NCBI RefSeq assembly: GCF_028289705.1 | Contig: NZ_JANQOI010000007.1 | Coordinates: 1-33,955 of the forward strand | Reading direction: 5' to 3' | Length of the DNA stretch: 33,955 bases | From: Pelagibius sp. | Lineage (GTDB): Bacteria; Pseudomonadota; Alphaproteobacteria; Kiloniellales; Kiloniellaceae | Shown here: positions 8,629 to 16,716 of the stretch, in pieces | Numbering within the stretch: position 1 is the stretch's first letter | Layout: the number at the start of each line of letters is the position of its first letter | Notes under the pieces: model-generated | What the model was told of the DNA's origin: nothing | Database searches by the model: none | Seen by the model: the letters and a program-made list of their open reading frames with translations, nothing else | Program-made: the position numbers and the translations under genes

Positions 8629-9660
8629 TCATCGCGGGATCTGATTGCCGCCCTCGGGAATTCTGAGACAGGCCGCGCGATGCCCGTCGTCGCCGACCGG
8701 CACCATCTGCGGCACCTCTTGCCCGCAACGCGGCTGCACCACCGGGCAGCGGGCGGCAAAGGGGCAGCCCTCGGGCAGGTCGATGGGGCTGGGGATCTCA
8801 CCCTCCAGGACGTGACGGGTCAGCCGCGCGCGCGGGTCGGGCGGCAGATGCGCCGAGATCAGGGCCTGGGTGTAGGGATGGGCGGGCCGCTCGAAGACCT
8901 CCTGCGCCGCGGCGTATTCGACGATGGAGCCCAGATAGAGCACCACGATGCGGTCGGAGATCAGGCGGACCGTGCCCAGGTCGTGGCTGATGAACAGCAT
9001 CGCTACCTGGGTTTCGTCGCGCAGCTCGGCGAGCAGTTCCAGGATCCCAGCGCGCACCGAGAGATCGAGGGAACTGGTGGGCTCATCGAGCACCACGAGC
9101 TTGGGGTTGGTCGCGATCGCCCGGGCGATGCAGACCCGCTGCAACTGGCCGCCCGAGAGGTCTGCGGTATAGCGGTCCAGGAAAGCCGTCGAGAGGTGCA
9201 CGCGGTCGGCCAGTTCTTCGACCCGCCGGCGGCGCTCCGCGGAACTCAGGGGCGTATGCAGTTTCAGCGGTTCGCCGATCAGCGCCGATACCTTCATCCT
9301 GGGGTTCAGGGCACCCCAGGGGTCCTGGAACACGATGCTCATGTCCGCACGCAGGGGGCGGCACTCCCGCTCCGGCAGGGCCGAGATGTCGCGGCCGCGG
9401 AAGCGCACGGTCCCGGAGGTCGGCTTCAGAAGGCGCAGCACCATCCGGCCGACGGTCGACTTGCCGGACCCGCTCTCGCCGACCATGCCGAGCACCTCGC
9501 CGGGGCGGATCGAGAAACTGACGCCGTTGACCGCGTGGACGACCTGGCCGTTGTCCGCCGGGAAGTGCTTGACGAGGTTCTCGGCCGCCAGAACGGGCTC
9601 GACGGCGGGCTCCGGCGCGGCCGCTGCCGATACCTGAGGGGCCGCTTCGCGTTCGGTCAT
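8629..9660 (-). CDS. Peptide-type ABC transporter ATPase (DppF-like), second system
   Basis: ATPase of 343 residues. It has Walker A GESGSGKS (61-68), Q-loop IVFQDPWGALNPR, signature LSGGQLQRV, Walker B LVVLDEPTSSLD and switch ISHDLGTVR. The C-terminal cysteine set CPFAARC, PRC and AAC is the Dpp/Opp iron-sulfur type. The open frame extends 15 codons further to an ATG at 9705, but that would overlap the DppD-like gene. The ATG at 9660 (MTEREAAPQV) lies 5 bases after that gene's stop and is preferred. The Ala/Pro-rich N-terminus (residues 10-25) is a low-complexity leader, not a domain. Partner of the ATPase at 9666-10655. Confidence 0.93.
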   Translation of the reverse strand: MTEREAAPQVSAAAAPEPAVEPVLAAENLVKHFPADNGQVVHAVNGVSFSIRPGEVLGMVGESGSGKSTVGRMVLRLLKPTSGTVRFRGRDISALPERECRPLRADMSIVFQDPWGALNPRMKVSALIGEPLKLHTPLSSAERRRRVEELADRVHLSTAFLDRYTADLSGGQLQRVCIARAIATNPKLVVLDEPTSSLDLSVRAGILELLAELRDETQVAMLFISHDLGTVRLISDRIVVLYLGSIVEYAAAQEVFERPAHPYTQALISAHLPPDPRARLTRHVLEGEIPSPIDLPEGCPFAARCPVVQPRCGQEVPQMVPVGDDGHRAACLRIPEGGNQIPR

Positions 9661-9665
9661 GGCGC

Positions 9666-10655
9666 TCACTGAAAGGCCGCCGGCAGGTTGCCCGCGAAAT
9701 GGCACCGCGCGACCTGTCCGGCACCGATTTCGCGGTCCGGCGGGGCCGAGCCGCAGACCTCAGCGGCGTGGGGACAGCGGCCGCGGTAGTGGCAGCCCTC
9801 CGGCAGGGCATAGAGGTCCGGCGGCGGCCCGCCGACGATGGCGCCGCTGCCGAGGGCCAGCCGCTCCGGCGTCGCCGAGATCAGCGCCTGCGTATAGGGA
9901 TGGGCCGGTCCGGCAAAGACACTGTCGACCGGCCCGCTCTCGACGATGGCGCCGGCGAACATGACCGCCATGCGGTCGCAGTAGTGGGCCACCACGCCCA
10001 GATCGTGAGTGATCACGATGGCCGCCATGTCCATGCGCCGCACCATGTCGCGCAGGAGGTCCAGGATCTGCGCCTGCACCGTCACGTCCAAGCCGGTGGT
10101 GGGTTCGTCGGCGATCAGGAGCTTAGGCTCGTTGATGAGGGCCATGGCAATGAGCACGCGCTGGGCCATGCCGCCGGACAGCTCGTGCGGCCAGGCCCGC
10201 ATCCGTCGCTCCGGCGCCGGGATGCCGACCGCCGCCATCATGTCGATGGCCCGCTCACGCGCCTGGGCCACCGACACCTTGCGATGGGCGCGGTGCACGC
10301 GGATCAGTTGGTCGCCGATGCGGGTCAGGGGATCGAGCGAGGTGAGCGGGTTCTGAACGACCAGGGCGATCTCGTTTCCCCGCAAGGCGTTGAGCGCGCC
10401 CGGGTCCATGGAGAGGAGGTCGCGGCCGTCGAATTCGACCAGTCCGTCCACCACCTTGGCCGGCGGCCGCAGCAGGCCGATCATCGACTGCGCGGTCAGG
10501 GACTTGCCGGCCCCCGTCTCGCCCACCAGCCCCAGCACCTCACCGCGCCCGAGGCTGAAACCGACGCCATTGATGGCCTTGGCCACACGGACCTGGTTGT
10601 CGAGATCCCGGCTGATGAACCGGGTCTGAAGGTCGTCGACCTGCAGCAGCGCCAT
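9666..10655 (-). CDS. Peptide-type ABC transporter ATPase (DppD-like), second system
   Basis: ATPase of 329 residues starting MALLQVDDLQTRF. Walker A is GETGAGKS (45-52). The signature is LSGGMAQRV, Walker [13 protein letters not shown] and the switch [13 protein letters not shown]. The C-terminal oligopeptide region holds CHYRGRC, EVC and RC, again the four-cysteine cluster pattern. A GGGAGG ribosome-binding site lies 9 bases before the ATG. It sits 13 bases after the DppC-like gene and 5 bases before the DppF-like gene. Sequence differences from the ATPase at 154-1209 show that the two importers are old paralogues and not a recent duplication. Confidence 0.95.
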   Translation of the reverse strand: MALLQVDDLQTRFISRDLDNQVRVAKAINGVGFSLGRGEVLGLVGETGAGKSLTAQSMIGLLRPPAKVVDGLVEFDGRDLLSMDPGALNALRGNEIALVVQNPLTSLDPLTRIGDQLIRVHRAHRKVSVAQARERAIDMMAAVGIPAPERRMRAWPHELSGGMAQRVLIAMALINEPKLLIADEPTTGLDVTVQAQILDLLRDMVRRMDMAAIVITHDLGVVAHYCDRMAVMFAGAIVESGPVDSVFAGPAHPYTQALISATPERLALGSGAIVGGPPPDLYALPEGCHYRGRCPHAAEVCGSAPPDREIGAGQVARCHFAGNLPAAFQ

Positions 10656-10668
10656 CGCGGGAGCCTCC

Positions 10669-11556
10669 CTATGCCTTGCGGCGCGGGTTCAGGAGGTCCT
10701 GCAGCCCGTCGCCCAGCATGTTGAGGCCCAGCACCATGAGGATCAGCGCGATCCCCGGGAACAGCGCCACCCACCACTGGCCGGTCACCATGAACTCCGC
10801 ACCCTGGCGGATCATGGCGCCCCATTCGGGGGTCGGCGCCTGGATGCCGACGCCGAGGAAAGCCAGGGTCGCGCTGATCCGGACCGCCCAGGCGGCCCGC
10901 ACCGCGGTCTGCGCCATGGCCCCTTGGATCGCGTTGGGCAGCAGGTGGACGAAAAGGATGCGGCGCGTCGGATTGCCGGCGGCGATGGCGCTCTCCACGA
11001 AGGTGCTGGAGCGCAGAGCCAGCACCTCCGAGCGCACCACCCGCGCGAAAATCGGCGAGTCGAGCACCCCGATCACCAGGACCACGTTGACCAGCGACTG
11101 CCCGGTCGCCGCAACCACGGCCAGCGCCAGGATGATCGACGGGAAGACGCGCAGCGCATCGAACACCCGCATGGTCACCTCGTCGACATAGCCGCCGACA
11201 TAGCCGGTCCACAAGCCCAGCGGGACGCCGATCACGATCGACAGGATGACCGCCGGGATAGCGATGCCGAAGGCGTAGCGCGCGCCGTAGATGACCCGGC
11301 TGAAGACGTCCATGCCGTTGCCGTCGGTTCCCAGCCAGAACTCGGAATTGGGCGCGGTCAGGATCTCGCGCGGAAAGGCGGCGATGGGGTCGTAGGGCAT
11401 CACCAGCGGCGCGAACACGGCCAGGCCGGCGAAGCCGGTCAGGATCGCCATGCCGATGGCCGCCGTGGGGCTGCGCCGGGCGATGCCGACGATCCGCGCC
11501 AGCGCGCGCGGCATCCCGGCAGCGTCCCTGGTGGGTCTGAGCGACGCCTCGGTCAT
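10669..11556 (-). CDS. Peptide-type ABC transporter permease (DppC-like), second system
   Basis: Permease of 295 residues. The reading frame is open far upstream (to 12129) across the DppB-like gene, but the real start is the ATG at 11556 (MTEASLRPTRDAAG), whose ATGA overlaps the stop of that gene. Helix 1 is at about residues 31-52 (AAIGMAILTGFAGLAVFAPL). LGTDGNGMDVFSRVIYGARY opens the core domain. The EAA loop is STFVESAIAAGNPTRRILFV followed by HLLPNA, and LAFLGVGIQAPTPEWGAM closes the family pattern. It forms the pore with the DppB-like subunit. Confidence 0.95.
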   Translation of the reverse strand: MTEASLRPTRDAAGMPRALARIVGIARRSPTAAIGMAILTGFAGLAVFAPLVMPYDPIAAFPREILTAPNSEFWLGTDGNGMDVFSRVIYGARYAFGIAIPAVILSIVIGVPLGLWTGYVGGYVDEVTMRVFDALRVFPSIILALAVVAATGQSLVNVVLVIGVLDSPIFARVVRSEVLALRSSTFVESAIAAGNPTRRILFVHLLPNAIQGAMAQTAVRAAWAVRISATLAFLGVGIQAPTPEWGAMIRQGAEFMVTGQWWVALFPGIALILMVLGLNMLGDGLQDLLNPRRKA

Positions 11557-12569
11557 GGCTGCTCGCTGGCGCGCGGCTCCAGGATCACGACCAGCAGGTC
11601 GATGATCAGGAACACCAGGACCGAGAACAGGGCCAGCGCCAGGACGTATCCCTGCACGGCCGCGAAGTCGCCGGCCACGATGGCGTTCAGCCCGTATTGG
11701 CCGAGGCCGCCCCAGGCGAAGACATACTCGATCAGCGAGACGGTGCCGACGAGGCCGGTCAGTTCGGTCCCGACAAAGGTCATCACCGGGACGGTCGAGT
11801 TGCGCAGCACGACGCGGCGCACGATCGCCTCGGGCAGACCCGAGGCGCGGGCATAGCGCACGGAATCGGAGCCGACGACCTCCAGGGCGATGGCGCGGGT
11901 GTGCTTGATGATCGGCGCCGCCGCGACGATAGCCACGCAGATCACCGGCAGCACCAGGTGAGAGGCTGCCGAGCGGGCCGCCTCCCAACTCCCCTGCAGC
12001 AGGCTGTCGATCAGATAGCTGCCGGTGATCGGCTCGGGCGGGATGACGATCAGCCCGATCCGCCCGATCCCCGGCGGCGCCCAGCCGAGCAGATAGAAAA
12101 ACACGAACAGCATCACCAGACCCAGCCAATAGGTCGGGATGGAAAAGCCGAGCAGCGACAGGAAGCGGGAGACATGATCGAAGGCCCGGCCCGGCCGGAA
12201 TGCCGCGTGAAGCCCGACCGGGATGGCGATCAGCGCGCCGATGCCTACGCCCCAGAACAGCAGTTCGAGGGTGATGGGAATGCGCTGCAGGATGTCGGAG
12301 AGGACCGGGCGGTTCGACAGCCAGCTCTCGCCCAGGTCCCCTTGCACGACGTTGGTCATGTAGTAGGAGAACTGCACGAAAAGCGGCTGATCGAGGCCCA
12401 GATCGCGGGTGATCATATCGATCTCCGCCTGGGTCGCGGTCGGGCCGGCAAGCAGCCCGACCGGATCCTGGCTGCCGATACGCACCAGCATGAAGGTGAA
12501 GAACAGGATCCCCACCAGCAGCGGCACGATCATCAGAAAGCGCCGACTGAGAAAGCGTCGAATTCTCAC
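11553..12569 (-). CDS. Peptide-type ABC transporter permease (DppB-like), second system
   Basis: Permease of 338 residues starting with GTG (MRIRRFLSRRFLMIVPLL). The first helix is at about residues 11-32. After it the DppB hallmark is altered: RIGSQDPVGLLAGPTATQ in place of the usual PGDP motif. The EAA loop SDSVRYARASGLPEAIVRRV with VLRNSTVPVM and the C-terminal FAWGGLGQYGLNAIV are recognisable. The ribosome-binding site is weak (GAGG upstream). It follows the binding-protein gene by 63 bases and overlaps the DppC-like gene by four. Confidence 0.93.
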   Translation of the reverse strand: MRIRRFLSRRFLMIVPLLVGILFFTFMLVRIGSQDPVGLLAGPTATQAEIDMITRDLGLDQPLFVQFSYYMTNVVQGDLGESWLSNRPVLSDILQRIPITLELLFWGVGIGALIAIPVGLHAAFRPGRAFDHVSRFLSLLGFSIPTYWLGLVMLFVFFYLLGWAPPGIGRIGLIVIPPEPITGSYLIDSLLQGSWEAARSAASHLVLPVICVAIVAAAPIIKHTRAIALEVVGSDSVRYARASGLPEAIVRRVVLRNSTVPVMTFVGTELTGLVGTVSLIEYVFAWGGLGQYGLNAIVAGDFAAVQGYVLALALFSVLVFLIIDLLVVILEPRASEQP

Positions 12570-12632
12570 TGCGTGTTCCGCCCTCGGCCCGGAGTCAAGG
12601 CACGCCGCAGCCCGTCAGCGCCTGAACGGGGC

Positions 12633-14222
12633 TCACTTTGCAATCGACAGATCGGCCCAGCGCTCATGGGTGTCCGGATAGTCCATCCACCCGACGATGT
12701 TCGGGGCCATGGCCTCGAAGGCTGAAGCATACAGCGTCATGATCCAGGGCGCATCCGCCAGCCAGAGCTGCTGCGCCTCGCGCATCATTGCCAGCCTTTT
12801 CCCGCTGTCCAGGGTCTCGCGCGCCGCGTCGATCAGCCGGTCGACCTCGGGATTGTTGTAGCGCGAGCGGTTCGACACACCCTTGCTGTGGGCCAGCAGA
12901 TACATGGTGTAGACGGGGTCGAGCACGATGGGCGGGTTCTGAAAGGCGAAGAAGGGCATGTCCTGCACCGCCGGCGCCCCGCGCGAACGCATGTCCGAGC
13001 TGGTGATCCGGGTCGGCTTGACCGTCACGCCGGCATCCCGAAGCTGATCGGCGATCTGGATGGCCATGGGCTGCTGCCACCAGTTCATATCCGAATAGAG
13101 CAGCTCGACCTCGAAACCCTCCGCATAGCCGGCCTCGGCCAGCAGCGCCTTGGCCTTGGCCGGATCGTGGTCATAGCCGAAGGTGCTGTCGTCATACCCT
13201 TCGATGACCGAGGGCACGACGGAGCGGGCGATGCTCCCGGTGCCCTGGAAGACGGCCTCCTGAAGGCTGTCCTGGTCGATGGCGTAGTTCAGCGCCCGGC
13301 GCACCCGGACATCGTCGAAGGGCTTGAAGGTGCCGTTCATGCGCACGCTGGCCAAGGCCACGCCGACGGCTTCCTCGACCTTGACCGAGTCGTCCTTGCG
13401 CAGGTCGACGACCTGCTGAACCGAAGGCCGTTCGATCCAATGGACCTGACCGGTCTTCAGCAGGGTCACCCGGCTGGCGCCGGAAGGAACCGCACGATAG
13501 ATCACACGGTCGAAGTAAGGCTTCTCACCGAAGTAGTTCTCGTTGTGGACGAAGACCGCCTGCTCGCCCGGCCGCAACTGCGCCAGGTGATAGGCCCCGA
13601 AGCCGGCCGTGTGTTCCTGCAGCCAAGTCAGGCCCAAGGGATCGTCCGCCGTCGCGTGCTGCTTCACCGTCTCGCTGTCGTAGATCCCAGGCACGTAGAG
13701 CGTCAGCGCCTTCAGAAAGATCGAACTCGGCGCCGACAGCGTGAAGGCGACTTCATAGCGCGAGACCTCCTCAACCCCGGAGACGTTGGACACCCGGGCG
13801 ATGAAGTTGCCGGTCCGCTTCTGGGCGAAGGACTTGTTCCACGACCAGACCACGTCGGCGGCAGTTAGCTCGTTGCCGTGGGGGCTCTTGATGCCCTGAC
13901 GCAGCGTGAACACCCAGCGCTTGCCGTCCTCGGAAGTTTCCCAGCTTTCCGCCAGATGGCCTTCGATGACCGAACTGTCGAGGCTTTCGCGACCCTGCGC
14001 GTCGGTGGTCCGGCCGTAGCGGACCAGCGGTTCGTAGACCTGGGTCACCACGTTTTGCGTCTGCGGGCGCAGCGCATCGCCGTCGAAGCCTTCCGGCGTG
14101 CCCGGCGCCGCGAGCACCAGAGTCTCGGCCAGTGCCCCGGAAACCCCCAGGCCCAGGGCCAGGATACCGGCGCCCACAACAACGGCGGCGCCGCGCACCG
14201 CCCGCGTCCAGATGGTCATCAT
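12633..14222 (-). CDS. Periplasmic binding protein, family 5, tandem copy A
   Basis: A 529-residue periplasmic binding protein with a Sec signal at about residues 1-32 (ends SGALAE). Family-5 blocks include YEPLVRYGR, LAESWETSEDGKRWVFTLRQ and VRVRRALNYAIDQD. Two ATG codons stand in tandem (14222 and 14219). A GGGAG-type site lies just upstream. It is a near copy of the gene immediately upstream (14277-15872). From the signal-peptide end to about residue 280 I count 8 differences in roughly 246 residues. In the remaining C-terminal half I count about 70 in 250. Both copies precede the permease genes, so both probably feed the same importer with different substrate preferences. Confidence 0.95.
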   Translation of the reverse strand: MMTIWTRAVRGAAVVVGAGILALGLGVSGALAETLVLAAPGTPEGFDGDALRPQTQNVVTQVYEPLVRYGRTTDAQGRESLDSSVIEGHLAESWETSEDGKRWVFTLRQGIKSPHGNELTAADVVWSWNKSFAQKRTGNFIARVSNVSGVEEVSRYEVAFTLSAPSSIFLKALTLYVPGIYDSETVKQHATADDPLGLTWLQEHTAGFGAYHLAQLRPGEQAVFVHNENYFGEKPYFDRVIYRAVPSGASRVTLLKTGQVHWIERPSVQQVVDLRKDDSVKVEEAVGVALASVRMNGTFKPFDDVRVRRALNYAIDQDSLQEAVFQGTGSIARSVVPSVIEGYDDSTFGYDHDPAKAKALLAEAGYAEGFEVELLYSDMNWWQQPMAIQIADQLRDAGVTVKPTRITSSDMRSRGAPAVQDMPFFAFQNPPIVLDPVYTMYLLAHSKGVSNRSRYNNPEVDRLIDAARETLDSGKRLAMMREAQQLWLADAPWIMTLYASAFEAMAPNIVGWMDYPDTHERWADLSIAK

Positions 14223-14276
14223 GCTTCTCTCGCTCCCGTTCTTCTTCGTTTTATGACTGGCAATGGCCGGCGGCCG

Positions 14277-15872
14277 CTACTGACGCCTCAGGTCAATCCA
14301 GCGTTCATGGTCGTCGGAATGCGGCACCCAGCCGACGATGTCCGGTGCCATGGCCTCGAAGACCGAGGGATAGATCGCGATCAGCCATGGCGAGTCCTGC
14401 AGCCAGAGCTGCTGCGCCTCCCGCATCATGCCGAGCCGGTCTTCGGCGTTCAGGGTCTTCCGTGCCTCGTCGATCAAGGCATCGACCTGCGGGTTGTTGT
14501 AACCGGCGCGGTTGGACACGCCCTTGCTGTGGGCCATGAGGTAGAAGGCGTAGACCGGGTCCAGCACGATGGGGCCATCCTCGAAGGCGAAGAACGGCAT
14601 GTCCTGCACCGCCGGCGCCCCGCGCGAGCGCATGTCGGAGCCGGTGATCCGGGTCGGCTTTGCCGTCACGCCGGCGGCCCGCAACTGGTCGGCGACCTGA
14701 ATGGCGATGGGCTCCAGCCACCACCAGAGATCGGAATAGAGCAGCTCGACCTCGAAACCCTCCGCATAGCCGGCCTCGGCCAGCAGTGCCTTGGCCTTGT
14801 CGGGGTCGTGGTCATAGACGAAGGCGCTGTCGTCATAGCCTTCGATGAACGGCGGCACCAACGACTTGGCGAAGGCCCCGGTTCCGAAGAACACCGCCTC
14901 GCGGATCGCGTCCTTGTCGACGGCATAGTTCATCGCCCGGCGCACCCGGACGTCGTCGAAGGGCGCGAACTTGGGGTTCATGCGGACACCGGCGATGGCG
15001 CGCCCCTGGGATTCGAGCACCTTGACCGAGGCGTCGTCGCGCAGGTCGACGACCTGCTGGACAGAGGGCCGGTCGATCCAGTGCACCTGGCCCGTCTTCA
15101 GCAGGGTCACACGGCTGGCACCAGAAGGAACCGCACGGTAGATCACCCGGTCGAAGTAGGGCTTCTCCCCGAAGTAGTTCTCGTTGTACACGAACACCGC
15201 CTGCTCGCCTGGCCGCAACTGCGCCAGGTGATAGGCCCCGAAGCCCGCGGTGTTCTCCTGCAGCCAGGTCAGACCCCAGGGGTCCTCCGCCGTCGCGTGC
15301 TGCTTCACCGTCTCGCTGTCGTAGATCCCGGGAACGTAAAGCGTCAGCGCCTTCAGAAAGATCGAACTCGGCGCCGACAGCGTGAAGGCGACCTCGTAGC
15401 GCGAGACCTCCTCAACCCCGGAGACGTTGGACACCCGGGCAATGAAGTTGCCGGTGCGCTTCTGGGCGAAGGACTTGTTCCACGACCAGGCAACATCGGC
15501 GGCGGTCAACTCGTTGCCGTGGGGGCTCTTGATGCCCTGGCGCAGGGTGAACACCCAGCGTTTGCCGTCCTCGGAGGTCTCCCAGCTTTCCGCCAGATGG
15601 CCCTCGACGACAGAGCTGTCGAGGCGTTCGCGCCCTTGCGCGTCGGTGGTGCGGCCATAGCGGACCAGCGGTTCGTAGACCTGGGTCACCACGTTCTGCG
15701 TCTGCGGGCGCAGCGCATCGCCGTCGAAGCCCTCCGGCGTGCCCGGCGCCGCGAGCACTAGCGTCTCGGCAAGCACAGGCGCCCCGGACATCCCTAAACC
15801 GAGCGCCAGGATACCCGCACCCGCAACAACGGCGGCGCGCCGCACCGCCCACCTCATCGAACTCTCGCGCAT
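14277..15872 (-). CDS. Periplasmic binding protein, family 5, tandem copy B
   Basis: A 531-residue paralogue of copy A. The frame is open to 16136, but the start is the ATG at 15872 (MRESSMRWAVRRAAVVAG), which has GGGAGGAG 7 bases upstream and gives a normal signal peptide ending VLAE. The N-terminal half is nearly identical to copy A. The C-terminal half differs at likely ligand-contacting stretches, for example SDLWWWLEP against SDMNWWQQP. The two genes are 54 bases apart. An 88-base spacer with a small hairpin separates this gene from the DUF2848 gene. It is the first transporter gene of the long operon. Confidence 0.95.
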   Translation of the reverse strand: MRESSMRWAVRRAAVVAGAGILALGLGMSGAPVLAETLVLAAPGTPEGFDGDALRPQTQNVVTQVYEPLVRYGRTTDAQGRERLDSSVVEGHLAESWETSEDGKRWVFTLRQGIKSPHGNELTAADVAWSWNKSFAQKRTGNFIARVSNVSGVEEVSRYEVAFTLSAPSSIFLKALTLYVPGIYDSETVKQHATAEDPWGLTWLQENTAGFGAYHLAQLRPGEQAVFVYNENYFGEKPYFDRVIYRAVPSGASRVTLLKTGQVHWIDRPSVQQVVDLRDDASVKVLESQGRAIAGVRMNPKFAPFDDVRVRRAMNYAVDKDAIREAVFFGTGAFAKSLVPPFIEGYDDSAFVYDHDPDKAKALLAEAGYAEGFEVELLYSDLWWWLEPIAIQVADQLRAAGVTAKPTRITGSDMRSRGAPAVQDMPFFAFEDGPIVLDPVYAFYLMAHSKGVSNRAGYNNPQVDALIDEARKTLNAEDRLGMMREAQQLWLQDSPWLIAIYPSVFEAMAPDIVGWVPHSDDHERWIDLRRQ

Positions 15873-15934
15873 GTCGTCTCCTCCCAGTTCCGCGCGCCCC
15901 GCAGCAGCGGCGCTTCGGCGCGAATTCATGGCTC

Positions 15935-15950
15935 GTGCCCCTACGGGCAC
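15935..15950 (-). terminator. Small hairpin after the DUF2848 gene
   Basis: GTGCCC-CTAC-GGGCAC forms a perfect 6-bp stem with a 4-base loop, 10 bases after the DUF2848 stop on the minus strand. There is no T run. It could stabilise or partly end the upstream message, giving the binding-protein genes their own expression level. Confidence 0.35.
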
Positions 15951-15960
15951 CCCTTCGGTC

Positions 15961-16716
15961 TCAGGCCGATGCGGCAACAGCCGATCCGTCGCCGGTGACG
16001 ACCGGTACGCGGTAGTCCGGAGCCAGCGCATCGAACATCTCGACGACCCTATAGGCGTGGTCGATGCGGCGGCCCGCGCTCGGATCGTCGAGCTGGAACC
16101 GCCAGTCCCGGCCGAAACCGAGGCGCTTGTCGACACTGACGATGGTGCCGCAGAACACCATCACATCCCGTTCCGGCAGACCGGGCGCCCGTTCGGCCAA
16201 AATCGCCAGGACATCGTCCGGATGCAGGAAGGCGGCCACCGAAACCTCCTGATAGAGCCGGTCGTCGACCCAACTGCGCAGGACGCAGTCGTCCCAATGA
16301 TCGCGGATCTCCTCCAGGGGCCACAGCACCGGCGCCAGGACGTTCGGACAGACCTGCTTCGACCAGGGGATCGAAACACGCTCCAGGGCGCGGTCGGTAT
16401 GGTCGCTGCCGACACCGACCAGAACGCGGCCGTCGCCGTCCCGCGCGACCACGATCTCCACCTCGCCCGAGGTCTCTTCGGTATGCACCTCGACCGACGT
16501 CCCGGTGGTCAGCGCATGGCTGCCGATCGGATAGATGCGCGGCGCCGGAACCGACGTCGCGATGCGGATACCGTGCTTGGCGACCTCGTCCCGGTGGGCG
16601 ACGGCAGTCTGCGGATCGCGGGTGGCGGAGCCGAGATTGACCATGCGCTCCACGGTGAGCGTGACCGCGCCGTCGCCGCCGTTCAGGCATTGCACCGTGA
16701 GGGGCACCGCAATCAT
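15961..16716 (-). CDS. DUF2848 family protein (possible FAH-like hydrolase)
   Basis: A 251-residue soluble protein that I recognise as DUF2848. Key blocks are VGVGSDHTDR (100-109), SKQVCPNV (119-126), EIRDHWDDCVLRSW (136-149) and MVFCGTIVS. No signal peptide or membrane segment is seen. DUF2848 has no assigned reaction; the layout recalls fumarylacetoacetate-hydrolase-like enzymes, which cleave C-C bonds of oxo-acids, but that link is from memory and not established. The ATG at 16716 overlaps the dioxygenase stop by four bases, so it is translationally coupled to that enzyme and probably acts on its product or next intermediate. Confidence 0.82.
   Translation of the reverse strand: MIAVPLTVQCLNGGDGAVTLTVERMVNLGSATRDPQTAVAHRDEVAKHGIRIATSVPAPRIYPIGSHALTTGTSVEVHTEETSGEVEIVVARDGDGRVLVGVGSDHTDRALERVSIPWSKQVCPNVLAPVLWPLEEIRDHWDDCVLRSWVDDRLYQEVSVAAFLHPDDVLAILAERAPGLPERDVMVFCGTIVSVDKRLGFGRDWRFQLDDPSAGRRIDHAYRVVEMFDALAPDYRVPVVTGDGSAVAASA

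Noticed and set aside
6682-9672. A 996-codon open frame on the plus strand, antisense to the flavoprotein and an ATPase gene
   Set aside because: It lies opposite two genes with clear motifs, has no ribosome-binding site, a repetitive His/Arg/Gly-rich product, and is the expected open mirror frame in GC-rich DNA.
10669-12129. A 486-residue version of the DppC-like permease
   Set aside because: The extra 191 N-terminal residues are the shifted frame of the DppB-like gene; the coupled ATG at 11556 gives the normal protein.
13878-15761. A 627-codon plus-strand open frame with internal repeats
   Set aside because: Antisense to the two tandem binding-protein genes; its internal repeat is explained by their duplication.
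12633-15872. Large direct repeat suggesting a mobile element
   Set aside because: The repeat units are the two paralogous binding-protein genes themselves; no transposase or terminal repeats flank them.
1-16716. The two peptide-type importers as a recent operon duplication
   Set aside because: ATPase and permease sequences differ throughout, including Walker A (GESGSGKS against GETGAGKS) and the DppB hallmark, so they are old paralogues.
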